From Pyrocephalus nanus (taxonomy: Eukaryota; Chordata; Aves; Passeriformes; Tyrannidae): a stretch of 64,000 nt of DNA. Numbering within the stretch: position 1 is the stretch's first letter; every line of letters begins with the position of its first letter. The notes beneath the pieces are model-generated. The model was not told where the DNA came from and did no database searches. It worked only from the letters and a program-made list of their open reading frames with translations. The translations under genes and the position numbers were made by a program. The stretch covers positions 5,710,556 through 5,774,555 of the forward strand of contig CM076261.1 in the NCBI GenBank assembly GCA_038380795.1, given 5' to 3'. Below, piece by piece: positions 51,100-63,285 of this stretch.

Positions 51100-51783
51100 C
51101 TGAAAGGTAAAAGTTGGAGTTGTGGCATCAAAATAAATCCCAAAGGGACTAATGCATAAGACTTCAGAGATCAAAACCAGACACACATGGTGTACACAGA
51201 ACTGACATAACCTGCAGCTCCTCTGTATCATATCTAGAACCTGATGTAAATGCAACCCATGCCAATTAAAAAGACTGGTCCAAAAACCAATCTGATTGGT
51301 TGAGACTGGTATCTTGATCAAATATTCATGAACTTACAAAATCGACAAATAATCTCCAAACTCTGGGAAATAAGTTAATTATTAAGCTCATGTCCTGTTT
51401 GTGTAAATGTATCACTTCAGGGATCTGGCCTTGAAGTGATACATTTACACAAGTGATACATTTACAAGACCTCATGCTTCTCTGCTTTGTGCCTTAGGCA
51501 GGTATTTATGTCTACTATTTAAACTAGAAAGCAAAGTGGCAGACACAGTAGAGGATCAAGAAGGAAAGATTAAAAAAAAAAAATACAAACTGCTTGCAAA
51601 ATGCTACTGATTAAACAGGGATCATGTAATGCATCATTGTACAGGTACTACATCAAAGTGATGGAGATTCAAGCCTGGGCATGAACTTCAGGGCCCCATT
51701 GACTCCCCTGCAAACAGACTGCATTGAGGACTTAGATAATAGATCACAGAGCACCCTGGGCTGTGTCCCACTCAGGATCCTAC
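51100..51783 (-). other. MYOM1: MYOM1 intron with a perfect hairpin
   Basis: A 0.7-kb intron containing the inverted repeat at 51400-51466 described separately. No other feature. Confidence 0.8.
51400..51466. repeat. perfect 20-bp inverted repeat plus third arm copy
   Basis: The arm TGTGTAAATGTATCACTTCA (51400-51419) is repeated in perfect reverse complement at 51432-51451, with a 12-base loop. A further direct copy of the second arm core, AAGTGATACATTTACA, follows at 51451-51466. No element family is recognised. Confidence 0.9.
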
Positions 51784-51910
51784 CAGGTACAGCAATGGTC
51801 CACTCTTCACATTTGAAGGGGTTGCTGGGTTTAGAGGGCGTTCCAACCCCAGCCAAGTTAGCAGCAGCCACCTGGAACTGGTACACCATGTTTTCCTTCA
51901 GGTTTTCTAT
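51784..51910 (-). CDS. MYOM1: MYOM1 exon: second half of FnIII domain My7
   Basis: 127 bp. It reads IENLKENMVYQFQVAAANLA, then GVGTPSKPSNPFKCEEWTIA and VP. It is strongly conserved, including the CEEWTIAVPG junction into My8. Acceptor GATCCTGCAG, donor CCTG/GTAGGA. Confidence 0.95.
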
Positions 51911-52663
51911 CTGCAGGATCAGTAAGATGGTACTTATTAACTTTGGATTGAGTTTTTACAAGAAAGTCACAATAGCAATTATTGAACACATGAGCGTGCT
52001 TTTAAGTGTGCCTGCAGATGGAAGTATTATTGACAGCTTAAAATGATAACTATCTTGTTTTTTCCTCTAATCAGTAATGGAGCATATTTGAGTGGTCTTA
52101 GCACATTCAGAATGTAAACCCCTTTTCCTATTGATAGACACTTTAATAGTCAGGGAGGAAAGAGGGTATTGTTCAACAATCATCTTAGTCTGCCTCGTGG
52201 TACAGAGCAAGTTCACTTAAGGCAAGAGTTGTCCTCACAGTGGGGTGAAACTCAGTCCTGGCATTGCTTTTCATTTCTAAAGCAGCTCAGCGAGGTTGTA
52301 GCTGTCTCTAAATTGGGTCAAGAACCGATCACAAAAAGCAGCTGGCACAGGGCTGGTTCCAGCACCATCAAGCACTGGGATATGTCCACCAAGCCCAGTA
52401 GAAATGCCATTTCTTGCCTGACTTATAAATCAGACTATGTCAGTGAATTTACAGACAACAGTTGGTGCTAGACTAATGGGTAAGTGTACAAACAATTTTG
52501 CAGGGAAGTTTAAGAGAGCTAAATAAATTTATCATCATAGATTTAAAACCCTCTGAACAGTTAACTGGACACTGAATCATAATTCAACTCAACATTGTGT
52601 CTTTGAGATTTGTTTTGGAAATACTGTCTGCACCCCCAGCAGTAACAGAAGTTAATCTCTTAC
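51911..52663 (-). other. MYOM1: MYOM1 intron, no gene seen
   Basis: A 0.75-kb intron with nothing recognised. The plus-strand ORF at 52169-52471 lacks support. Confidence 0.8.
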
Positions 52664-52860
52664 CCTGTAGGCTCTCTCAGTAACAGCCTTAATGTTGGCC
52701 TCCTTCCACTTCCCAGGAATTCCATCAACCACTTCACGATAGTTCACATAGTAGCCAGTAATTTCAGTTCCACCAGTGACTTTAGGTTGTTTCCATCCCA
52801 ATACCATCGAGTCACGAACACTCTCAAGCACCACGATGTCATAAGGTGGAGATGGAGCAG
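52664..52860 (-). CDS. MYOM1: MYOM1 exon: first half of FnIII domain My7
   Basis: 197 bp. It reads APSPPYDIVVLESVRDSMVL, then GWKQPKVTGGTEITGYYVNY and REVVDGIPGKWKEANIKAV. It begins in phase one, so it can be joined either to the EH exon or directly to the My6 exon. Acceptor ATATCGAAACAG, donor ACAGG/GTAAGAG. Confidence 0.95.
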
Positions 52861-54444
52861 CTGTTTCGATATGAATTGCATGTAAATAGGAAGTAATATT
52901 TCAGTTGTCAGACTGGCTTTCACTTACCATATTTAGGTGGCTCCCACCCTGCATTTCCTAATTAGGACAGTATTTATGCGCTCAAGGGAAGTTTCTGGAG
53001 CTGGAATCAGAAATGCAGGATAAAAACTTCCACAAACCAAATGCAGAATCCAAACTGCATAGGAATTACTTTTCAGAAACCCCTGTTTTTGAAAAGCAAG
53101 CTGATACATGGTGAAAGAATGTGTTGCAATTGCAGCTCTGATGCAAGTGATCAGGACTCACTTTAATATTGTGAAAAATGAGGAATTGGAACTATCATTA
53201 CAGGAAAAGTAAAAAAAAAAATCAAGATGCAATGATTTGTTTTCTTTTGCAGAAACAAAACCTTTTTTCACACATACAGTATGCATTGTAGTTCCTTTTC
53301 TTTTTTTAAATAGTCTCGCATTCTTCTCTCCCAAGAATGGACTTTATCTGTTCCTTTTTTCTTTTTAATTTACACACTGTGCAAATTTTATCATTGCACC
53401 CATCACATGATCTTACCTTAATGGAAGACAGTGTGATCACAGGCACTGTAGACTGACCAGAAATGGAACATGTCTGTTACTGGAACTTACATTAAAAATG
53501 CATGGCATAATCCTCCTTCTTGAATTTTTTTATAATAATGCAGAAATTATTTACTTAATCCCAACTCAATTTCTTATATTTCTTCTGTATCTAGTAGAGA
53601 AATGGTTTCCTGCACCCAATATGTCATGCACCAGTGAAAAGCCCTACTTGTGACTCCAAAGTCCTACTTTGGATGGAAATCCTGCATCATATATGTTTTC
53701 TTTTGTCTTCAATGTTTTATAGCAGTGTCATCTAGCCCCAGGAACCTCTACTTTATTTTCTGTTCAACATTTGCCCAAGCTTTTTGATGCTCATTCCAGA
53801 GGCATGGGGAGGAGTTCAGTTCATTGGCGGGGTAGCAGGATGAAATTCAAGCCCCACGTTTCTTGGGCACAATGGGTGTTTAGGTGCTGAAAACATCAAA
53901 CACGATTTTGTGCATGTGCCTATAAAATGATAGGTTTTCCTCCTTAGGTACTGCTATCAGTCAGAGATAGAACACAGCATTCAGAGTGTGTCAAAGATAA
54001 GCTGTAGCTTAGGCATAAATCCACAAAGGATCTTCATATATCCTAACAGAACACAGATTTTTATGCTTACCAACATAATCAGATTTTGTTTCCTGCCCAC
54101 ATATATAACTCAGGGACTAGGTAACCAGACTCCTAATAAATTACTGAAGTGATTTAGAAATATTATCGTGTTTTGAATACATTAAAATGTAGTCAAACAA
54201 GCCATTAAATTACTAAACATATTTATATGCTTCACTCTCAGTAACCACTAAATTTGTAAAGTGGTCTCCAATACCATTTTATGCGTAATGATCTTGATGG
54301 AGAGTTGAGCACGTAATTGATGGGCCTGATGAAGGATGCATCACCGCAGAGCATGTCCGCTTGAGGAGTGGATGAACAGAGGTTACAGCAGTCTGAAGTG
54401 GATGTACCAAAGCAATGAAATCTACTTATTTCATTAATTCTCAC
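52861..54444 (-). other. MYOM1: MYOM1 intron downstream of EH exon
   Basis: A 1.6-kb intron. It lies on one side of the alternatively used exon and may hold splicing-control elements; several T-rich and CTTTTT tracts lie near 53280-53370. No gene was seen. Confidence 0.75.
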
Positions 54445-54765
54445 CTGTATCTTTCTTCTTTGTGACTTTTTCCACTGTCAAAAGATCACCGGGTCGAGAC
54501 TTACTTGCCTGCTTAGCAGTAACTTTTTGTGGTGCAGAAGCATCCTTAACCATTTCTCTCATGTTACAGTCTCCTGTACTCCCCAGTTTGTCATAGCTAC
54601 TGGGTAGTGTGTCTCTATTAAATTTAGCATTGCATTTTAGCAAAGCATCTGTGTCAAAGATAGGCTGGGAGGTCTCATGCATGCCTTCCCAGCTGGTAGT
54701 GCGGTCTGTTAGTCCACCAGCTTTACCACTCAGTTCAGGACACACACCATGAAGCAATCCTCCCC
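54445..54765 (-). CDS. MYOM1: MYOM1 EH-segment cassette exon
   Basis: 321 bp (107 codons' worth), same phase on both sides, so inclusion or skipping keeps frame. It reads GGLLHGVCPELSGKAGGLTD, later DALLKCNAKFNRDTLPSSYD, and ends TVEKVTKKKDT. The length, place between My6 and My7, and the motifs CPELS, AGGLT, DALL and LPSS identify it as the EH insert of EH-myomesin. That segment is intrinsically disordered and behaves as an extensible spring. EH-myomesin is the embryonic-heart form in mammals and a main cardiac form in birds. Compared with the FnIII exons next to it, it is diverged and low in aromatic residues, as expected for a disordered spring. Acceptor TGGCAATTATAG, donor ATACAG/GTGAGA. 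Confidence 0.92.
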
Positions 54766-55698
54766 CTATAATTGCCAGAAAACAGCAAAGACATTTTGAA
54801 TTACAATACATTCTTTTTACTTCATTTAGTCAACAGAATTAAGAAATACATACAGCAAGAAATACAGCCAAATTATGACAAATGACTGGGTTTACGCACA
54901 AAATGTTAAGCTCGAATTCGCAAAAATTTGAAGTGTGTAGAATACCTCTCAGCCTTCTCACAAATAATGCTTTTTAAAATAATATCTAGTTTTCAGAGCC
55001 GAAAAAAAAAAGATGGAATGTTAATAGTATTCTTAATTTGCTAAAATTATTTTAGTATTAGATCTTCTAGGTCACGTTTCTGATCCTTTCAAGATGATCT
55101 CAGAAAATTACCTTGGGCCACATCTCTCTGCTCTAAGGTTGAGAGGTATTGAGCAGTTTTGATAAAAATGAGAATGAGGATGTTGCAGACATGCAATTCA
55201 TTCTAGCCTGATGATCTCATTAATCTTTATGGATTAGCTCAGGCAGTGGCAAACAGAAATAATCCATCAGCAAAGGGAGAACACACAGGGTTATAGAAGG
55301 TTTACAAAAGACACTTTGCACTGAGTTCAGGTAGGGAAACAAATTTCTTAGAAACTGGTTGTGTATAGGATGGTGTGCATTAGAGGTGATATACCAGATT
55401 ACAGAATCAGAATGACATTCCATTTTCCAGGATACCTATGAAGTGAACTTGACAGTGCCCTCATACAGTGGTTCACAAGAAACACCTGAAGAAGACTGGA
55501 TGGTGAAGGTGAACAGTCTACAAGAGTGCAGTGACTGTGAAACTCTGGCCGTGAGACCATAGGATCTATGGATAAATTATTATTTGTGGAAAACATTGTA
55601 AAACAAAATGATTAGTTACAAATAATTGCTGAAAACCTTTTTACTTAATTAAGACCCAACATATATAGCATTGAAAAGAGCAATGGAAAATGGCTTAC
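54766..55698 (-). other. MYOM1: MYOM1 intron upstream of EH exon
   Basis: A 0.9-kb intron flanking the alternatively used exon. Nothing else was recognised. Confidence 0.75.
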
Positions 55699-55820
55699 CA
55701 ATGGCTGCTTTCACCTCTATAGGCTCTGAATCCTGTGAAAATTCACTGAGCCCTGCTGCATTAACAGCTCTGACTCTGAAAATGTACTTCTCACCATTGC
55801 TGAGCCCATGGCAAATGAAT
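55699..55820 (-). CDS. MYOM1: MYOM1 exon: second half of FnIII domain My6
   Basis: 122 bp. It reads FICHGLSNGEKYIFRVRAVN, then AAGLSEFSQDSEPIEVKAAI. The KYIFRVRAVNAAG motif is the FnIII F strand. Acceptor GATTTGTTTTAG, donor CATTG/GTAAG. Confidence 0.95.
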
Positions 55821-58053
55821 CTAAAACAAATCAGTGAAGGAATACTTAGAAAATATTATAAAGAAAAGAAAAATCTTAAGAGGGAAGAGAAAAGATTTTT
55901 TCCGTAAATTTATAAAACCAAGGATAAGCCATGATCCCAGTCCCTTATATGAAGGTCAGAGAATGCAAAAGGTATCTAAGCACCTCGTTCATCCAACAAA
56001 GATAATGTCTAAACCCCTGTTTCTTTAGACATACCATTTACTAACACTCTTTCCTTCTCAAGACTGCACAAGTTTTTGTGTTACCACAGTGTCTACTTTA
56101 CTTCTGCTAGTATATAAAATCCATACTTCCTAATAGAAAAATGTGAAAATCTGCAGAAGTAAGGTCTATATTTGCTTCTTGGAGGATATTTTCATTACAT
56201 AAGTAAAAGATACACATAGCACAAACTTCCATAAATCATATCCAATCATAAATGGAAAATTACAAAAATTACAGGGCATTGTACTAGAGTTAAATGATTT
56301 TTCTAAACTCACTTTCTTGCTTCTACACATGGCACAGTAATCTGAGCCAGACAAATTATTTTATTTGATAGGTTTTTTACTAGATTACTTAATTGTCACA
56401 TTAAAAACACCCTCATAAATTTTCTCTAGTGTCCACTCTGAAAACGTAAAATTTCCCTAACCAGGAATAATTTCTTTAGGAATAGATTGTAGTTTGGAAA
56501 TTCAAACTTTTTATTTAAAACAACATTTATTTTTCAATAAGTATTTTAAGTGTGTTTTATTACTTTTATTTCATTCTACTTCATAATGTCATGTCTTGTA
56601 CTACCAACACTGACGTCATGCGATGATGTATGAAGCAAATATAATGAGGAAAACAAAATCAAAGTTTTATTTTGGGGGAAAAAGTAAAACCTGAATCAAA
56701 ATTTTCAGAGTGGAATTTTTCCAAGCCATTCTAGTAGACTTCTCCAAATTATTTGCTTTCACCAGGATGAGTGCAGAAAACAAACTTCAAAAGATCAAAA
56801 TAGTCTTCATAATGCAAACTATGAACTACAGCTAATGCTTTGAGATTGACTCTACCAGAAAAACCAAGAATTAAGAGACAACCTGTGCCTGACTGCATCA
56901 TACATTATATCACTGTGACTAAAAATGCACTGATAGAAATCTATGCAGTGTAGTTATGTCACAATATATATTAGCTCAGAATAATATTTTTATTTTTAAG
57001 GTGAATCAAGATCACATTTCATATTTTACAGTGAGCAAACAACACAAAAATTCACCAATACTTGCTATAACTATAATATAAACCATGGAAGTAGATAGTG
57101 AAAGTATATAATATTGACACATAGATCTGTTGCAATATAAACACACAAAAGAATACTAAGCAGAAATTGTTGTGCTTGTGTTCAAGAAAGTGAGGGTTTA
57201 GGTACTTTTGACTTACTAAGCATTTACAATGCTTTTCTAAACAACAAAGCTGGTTCCAGAGTATTTAGCAGAGCCTTACTTATTTTAATAAGGATTGTCA
57301 TGGACAGCAATTACAAGTAAGCATAATCAGTCATAACAATCAGGGACTATCCCTGTATTGATATCAATCCACTTGAGACAAAGTTCTGCAATTGCTCCTT
57401 CAGACTCTGAAGATTATATCCTTATTCAAATAAACACAAATGTGATTTAGCTTATGAAGTCTTACATCTTCATTATTTTTTCTGACTAGGGACCAAGCTT
57501 CATATCATGAAGAAATGTGAGTTTGTACCCAATATATGAGTGTTCATTAATATCTTGATTAATGCAAGTGAAAGAGCCATTAGAAAGTAATATTGTTAGT
57601 ATTATATAGTCCATACGCCCTCCTGGCAGTCTAGATACACAGTCCAGAAATGTTTACAGCAGTCTTCCAAAACAAAGCACTTTGCTTCCAAACGTTACGC
57701 AGTTTAGTTTTCCACGTTTGTAACTTCAGTCATTCCTCACTGTACTGTTTCTTGTCAAGCTGTACAATAGTAGAATTAGCGAGCTACTTCTCTTTTCTTC
57801 ACTGGCATGTCCACATTTTTTCCCCCTTGCCTAATTGTTTCTAATATAAGGTAGGTTATAATTTCTTTTTGGACAAGGCTCACACTTTGAAGTATGTTTT
57901 TATAACTTCTTATGAACTTCACATGCAAGACTGATTCCAGCCTTCTGGCTACCACAGAGAGATTACCTCTGCTGCTGTTAATGACTGGAAAACACATATA
58001 TCTAGTAGGTCAGAAACTGGTTACCATGATTTTCATCCTTTAAAATTCATTAC
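55821..58053 (-). other. MYOM1: MYOM1 intron, no gene seen
   Basis: A 2.2-kb AT-rich intron with nothing recognised. Confidence 0.8.
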
Positions 58054-58228
58054 CTTGTGCCTTTCACTGGATTGTTGTTACAGGGTTCCCAACGACCAGA
58101 TCCCTCTACACTTGACTCAATGTAGTACCCAACTAGCTCCTTGGCATCTGGGGGTTCTGTCCAGGTGACAACAACTGAAGTGTCTGTATTTCTAGTAGGC
58201 ATAATACGGCCAGGAGCTTTGGGAATAT
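58054..58228 (-). CDS. MYOM1: MYOM1 exon: first half of FnIII domain My6
   Basis: 175 bp. It reads IPKAPGRIMPTRNTDTSVVV, then TWTEPPDAKELVGYYIESSV and GRWEPCNNNPVKGT. It shows the FnIII tryptophan and the GYYIE strand. Acceptor TTCTCTCCCATAG, donor ACAAG/GTAATG. Confidence 0.95.
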
Positions 58229-59203
58229 CTATGGGAGAGAAGCAGAAATACATTAGTGACCAGCCAGTCAAATAAAATAAGGATGGCATTCTATTCTTGA
58301 TTTTATTAGTGTGACTAGTACAGATTTAACGTTCAAAAAACTTCTCTGATTTAAGGACAGGACAGGATCAGTAGGCTCAAGCCTTTGGTAGTGAGATTCT
58401 TCATTTCTCCATTGCCTATGATTCAGGGCATTTCCTTCAAATTATAATTAGTTTATTCCCTTGTACTGAATATCTGTACCAGAGATGTGATTTGGAGCCT
58501 TCTAAAAGGTAAAATGTGTTAGGCGCACATTGAAGATCTTGTGCAGGCCGTAGGATAAGCCAGAAACAAATGCCCTTCTAAGGTAGCCAAGTGCATCTAC
58601 AGTGTTGTTCAAGGAGATGTTTTACTCTTCTTAAAAGTTGTAACTCACATTCATTAAAGTGCTCTGAGGACTTAATATGAAGCAAACAGAGACCATCTGG
58701 GAACTGGATTGAAATCTGCATTGCTATTTGGAAACAAATTGCTAATGTAGGTGTAGCTACTGATGTTTTACTGTGTTGAATGTCTTGGCTTCTCCTCCAG
58801 TGAAAATAGTCTCTTCATTCATGTAAGTATTAAATTTTTCATTTTTGTTTAATTGAAAACAAGGAAGGTTGAACTCTGCTGGTGTCTGGGCTTATTTTCA
58901 AGAAAGACTCCAAGTAAAACAAAACATTTTTGTACTTCCTTGAATTTTCCTTTTCTTTTGCTATTTTCAGTCTTTGAAGCTCTTGGCATCCTTATTTTCC
59001 CTGGTTTGCATCTGTCGCTTGACTATACATTAAAGGTTGAACAACCCAAACCAAAATTATTTTAGTTAAAGGGAATAAATCATTCAGTACTTTTCAAACT
59101 TGACTTATTTTCTGGGCCTCTATCTGCCTACAGACAGAACAATTACATCACAAACTGAAAAGTTACCATGGAGGTAATTTAATTCACACGATCACATACT
59201 TAC
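58229..59203 (-). other. MYOM1: MYOM1 intron, no gene seen
   Basis: A 1.0-kb intron with nothing recognised. Confidence 0.8.
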
Positions 59204-59387
59204 CGAGTTTGTCGTCCACTACAGTGGCTTCAGTTGCTTCTGAGGGTTCACCGATTCCAGCTGAATTGCAGCAGCGAACTCGGAAGCAGTAGGATTTGCC
59301 TTCAGCCAAATCAAAAACTGCAAAGCGAGGAGACTTCACAGGGATCTCAGTGTTCACCCTTTGCCAGTCCTCTGTGCCTGCAACACA
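59204..59387 (-). CDS. MYOM1: MYOM1 exon: second half of FnIII domain My5
   Basis: 184 bp. It starts CVAGTEDWQRVNTEIPVKSP and continues through DLAEGKSYCFRVRCCNSAGI to VVDDKL. The acceptor GATTGCCTACAG precedes TGTGTTGCAGG. A second CAG ten bases later could be mistaken for the acceptor, but only the first keeps frame with the preceding exon. Donor ACTCG/GTAAGT. Confidence 0.95.
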
Positions 59388-60913
59388 CTGTAGGCAATCC
59401 CAGAAACCACTTTCAGAACAAATGCCTCTGAAAGCTCAGTGTCTAACACAACAAGGCTTTTTACCCAGAACACCAAATGCACGTCTGCTGTGGAAAACAG
59501 GGAGACACATCCCTTTTTCTTTGCCTTTTCACAGAATTAGCATATTTCAAAGATTACAAATCTGCCAGATGTCCACCTACTCCAGAAAACTTACATAAAA
59601 GTTTACTATTTTTATATACCAAAGCTAAAGTCCTCTCCATCACAAGGATGTGATACTATTAACTGCATTCAGCTTGGATCACTTTCAAAATAAGTTCTGC
59701 AGATATTCAACATCATACAAAGAGCAAAACTCCAGCATGACTACAGTGCTTATAAATGTGCTTGTGTCACTCTTAATGTTTTTGGTGTGGCTTCCAGAAT
59801 GAGGAATATGACCCTCATCAGGGTCTGACTGTCATTTTCCAGAAAAGAAATTAACATATGCAACTAATTTGCAAATTGTTTTTATTTCTGTGGCTAGAAA
59901 CTCTACATATCACGATCACTTATACTACTAATACTTACTGAATAATTTTTCACTGTGATTTATATAAACTATAATTTCAAGTAATGGTTCTGGTTTCTGA
60001 GGGATTCAAATTCTCAGGAGAACGTTCTCTGACTATCTGACATTAGTGCTGAGCACTCAGCGTGCAATCAGTTATTGAAAAGCTTTCTTATATGGAAACT
60101 CAAAATTCATATATTCACCCTCCCTAAGGCTGTTGCTAAGTGAAATTCACTTATTTAAACCAGATTTTGTACGAGAGATGAAAAACACATAATGGGAAGA
60201 TATTTATGTCTCCCTGGATGACACCTCTAACCTGATAGAGAAAAACATTGATAAAAAAGTTTATGAGCCATGACATACAAGTAAAAAGGGTGATGGGGTG
60301 AAGAATTTTCTAGGCTAGCAGCCATGAAGAAACACCTCAAGAAACTTGAACACTGAAATTAAAACTGATTCTGTTATAGAAAATCAGACAAGAAATTTTG
60401 TCATCTTTGTTGAGTTGGTGAAGCAAATGGAAAGTTAATATAGAGGATAAATATGAAAAGGCAGCTGGAGGAGAAACTGCTGATGCCAAGAAACTCTTGG
60501 AGAATGCTTCCATCCAAAGTGTTAACAATCTGTCCTACCAGACAAGCTTCGTTTATACAAATTTTATGAATATATTTTGTGTATCATATATATATATATA
60601 AACATGTAACTTTGCTCTGTGCTTTCTCATTATAGAGAGACTTTGTCAGTCCATCTACTCCAAGTGAGGTGAATAACACAGTTCACAAAAGAATATTACA
60701 GTTTGTGACACAATCTGCTTCTGCTTATTTCTTTTTTCTTCTCTTCTTACTTTATCCTAATCTACAGTTTAACAATTATCTTGATGAAGTTCTAGTCCTG
60801 GACCTAGTTTAAAAGTCTCAGAGAGAAATGAAAGCTAACTAGAAGTCCAGAAAAGCTGGGAAAACAAATGTAAAAGATTGCCACAGCATAATTTTGATTT
60901 TGTCCAATTTTAC
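59388..60913 (-). other. MYOM1: MYOM1 intron, no gene seen
   Basis: A 1.5-kb intron with a short TA repeat near 60588 and nothing else recognised. Confidence 0.8.
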
Positions 60914-61038
60914 CTTTTCCACAAAGTACATGATACCCTCATGGCCCCTCTGTCCAGGAGGTTTCCAGCTAAGCACAACATAGTTCTTGGTGGCTTCAAT
61001 AACTTGGAGGTCCGTAGGGGGACCTGGAACAACACCCT
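60914..61038 (-). CDS. MYOM1: MYOM1 exon: first half of FnIII domain My5
   Basis: 125 bp. It reads GVVPGPPTDLQVIEATKNYV, then VLSWKPPGQRGHEGIMYFVE. It is nearly identical to mammalian My5. Acceptor TCTGTTCTTCAG, donor GAAAAG/GTAAAA. Confidence 0.95.
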
Positions 61039-61402
61039 CTGAAGAACAGAATAAGAAATTAATATTTAATTCCTTTATATTTGTCTCAGAAGTGGTGCTA
61101 TAATTGAAATATAGGAGTATTAATATACCTTGCCACCTGATAATTTTAAAAAACATAGAGTTAGAAGTCTTCTAAATGACAATTTTAAATGTCCTTCTTT
61201 TAATTCTAAGCATGGTTTTTTTGGGGGTCCTGAATAATGAAGCCACATCTCAACAACCAAGCTGTGAATTATTCAAGGTCAAGTGGCTCTCAGAACAACG
61301 AACTTTGGGTGAGTGCCAAAGTCCACTGTACTCACTCAGAGTTCTCCTAATTACTCAGCCAGTTTCACATTAGACTTTTGTAGGCAAAAGGACTGTGTTT
61401 AC
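61039..61402 (-). other. MYOM1: MYOM1 intron, no gene seen
   Basis: A 0.36-kb intron with nothing recognised. Confidence 0.8.
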
Positions 61403-61459
61403 CTGCAGGTTCTTCCTCAGTCACAATGATCTGTCCAGTCCAAGGAGCAGAAGGGTGAC
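61403..61459 (-). CDS. MYOM1: MYOM1 exon: My4-My5 linker
   Basis: 57 bp. It reads HPSAPWTGQIIVTEEEPA. This linker is the reported binding site for obscurin-like-1, and a serine at its start is the reported PKA site controlling titin binding. That serine codon is split over the junction with the exon at 63086. Acceptor CATCTGTTTCAG, donor CTGCAG/GTAAAC. Confidence 0.95.
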
Positions 61460-63085
61460 CTGAAACAGATGCCAGAGGTATCATGGGAATGGGAGACTTC
61501 CGGAACTTTTGAAACAATGAGAAAACTGACTCTTTTGTGGTTCAAAACTGGTATTTGCAGGGTCCCTGTGAGCTCTGGGTTTGGTTAATGCTGTAACTCG
61601 TATTCATGTAGCAAGCTAGTTACCCACGCTAGTTGCAGGCTTATCAGCTTGAATATTGTGAGCAGCTCAGCAATCAACATAGCTAGAAAATTTAATCCAC
61701 TGAAACATGTCTTCCTTTCTGAAATGTCACTGAAGTCTCCTAGGTGACAAGCAGAGCTATTTGGCTCACTTCATTGTTTTCAGAGAATAATTTCAACTTT
61801 ATTTTCTATCCTCTATTCCTTTGGTTTAACAGCTCACTTATTAAAAGAACAGCCAAATTCCTGCAGGCTGTTTTTTGTCTCTTTTTAACCACTTTCCTTC
61901 ACATTACCAGCTTTTAAATTACAGGTCACAGTCACAAACAGAAATGTCTCAGCCTGACTCAGCACATCCACTTGATATAATTTGGGTGGCTCTCTCAGCA
62001 CCTCTACATTACCATATTATTGCAGTTATGCATTCAGCTATCAGCCGGGTCAATGCACTTTCAGAGATAATTTTTGCAATGCTGTTCTCCACCTCCACAT
62101 TGCTCACCTTATGGTGGCTGATCTGTTTTGGAGATGTGAGCAGAGAGGGAGCTGGTGGGGAGAAAAGGTCATGAAGGATGAGGAGAGGAGATATAATGCA
62201 AATAGGCCAACAAAACCAGACTTCAAATCCTGAGAAAGCTTCTATGTTGCCCATTGAGAAGAAGAGGCCTTCCCCTGACTTCAGGTTTCACGAATATGAT
62301 TGAGTGCAATGTTTCCTGGCAGTGCCAAACCTCCTTCCTCTGGCCTTTTGTTTTTATCTTGAATGGGAACCTAGATTATCTGGCTGCATTGTATACAGTA
62401 ACTCATACAAGCTGGGACCATTGGATCCCTGTAGCTTTGCATACAATACCTCTTCATATTGTACAATTTTAATTTTATATGTTCAGAAATATGTAGAAAT
62501 AGATTTTGAATGGAAGTAGAAACTGATTTTAGGTATATGATTGTGGCATATGGGTAGAGGGGTGAACCTGAGACACTGTGAGGCCACAGGAGAAATATCC
62601 TTGACTTGTAAAATGCTAACTTTAAAGCAGAAAGCCTGGGATCTGTGGGGCTGTCCCGGTATTGTGCTGATGTTATTGCAAGACTTTGATTATCACATGA
62701 GCACAGAGTCAGCCACCCTTGTCTGTGTCTCAGAGAGACTATTCACAGGATCTGTTCAGCTATTTGTTGGCTGAACAAAAGTGAGTTTCTCTAGCTCTCC
62801 TGTGCCTTTTCCCCTCTCTTCCTGCAAGTTTGGAGCACAGCACTGCAGCCAGCCATAGCCGTTTCAGCAGACAGAGCACTGAGTGCAAAGAGCACGGAGG
62901 TCATTTCTTCTTGGCAAAGCTACCTCCGAAGAATATTTTTGCTTTGTACTGCTCCCCCTGGTGGCATTTCGAAGGCTTCTGAGTTAATAGTCATAATTTT
63001 TCTTTCTTTTTCATTTTTTTTTTTTTAATTATTTTTTAAATGAGTTGTGACTTCTTAAGCCTCACAAGCAAAAAGCACGTCTTAC
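61460..63085 (-). other. MYOM1: MYOM1 intron with a CTCF-like motif
   Basis: A 1.6-kb intron. It carries a CTCF-like motif at 62950-62966. Plus-strand ORFs at 61875-62774 have no support. Confidence 0.8.
62950..62966 (-). promoter_or_regulatory. CTCF-like motif, reverse
   Basis: The minus strand reads TGCCACCAGGGGGAGCA, containing a near-perfect CTCF core. It sits just 120 bases from the My4 exon. Confidence 0.4.
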
Positions 63086-63285
63086 TTCTAAGCCTGGCTC
63101 TATCTGCAGGATCCAGAGCAGCCACGGGCTCTGACACTCGGGACGGTAGGCTGACACCAGCTTTGTTCACGGCTCGGACTCGGAAAATGTAGGAACGGCC
63201 TTCAATCAGACCAGTGACAGGAAAACGAGCAAACTTCACGGGGTTCTCATTGCACTGGGTCCAGTGGGCAGTGCCGACCTCACAC
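63086..63285 (-). CDS. MYOM1: MYOM1 exon: second half of FnIII domain My4
   Basis: 200 bp, the most 5' exon of the gene in the window. It reads CEVGTAHWTQCNENPVKFAR, then FPVTGLIEGRSYIFRVRAVN and SRVSEPVAALDPADRARLR. Acceptor TTGTGTTTTTTAG, donor TTAGAA/GTAAGA. It is strongly conserved with mammalian My4. Confidence 0.95.
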
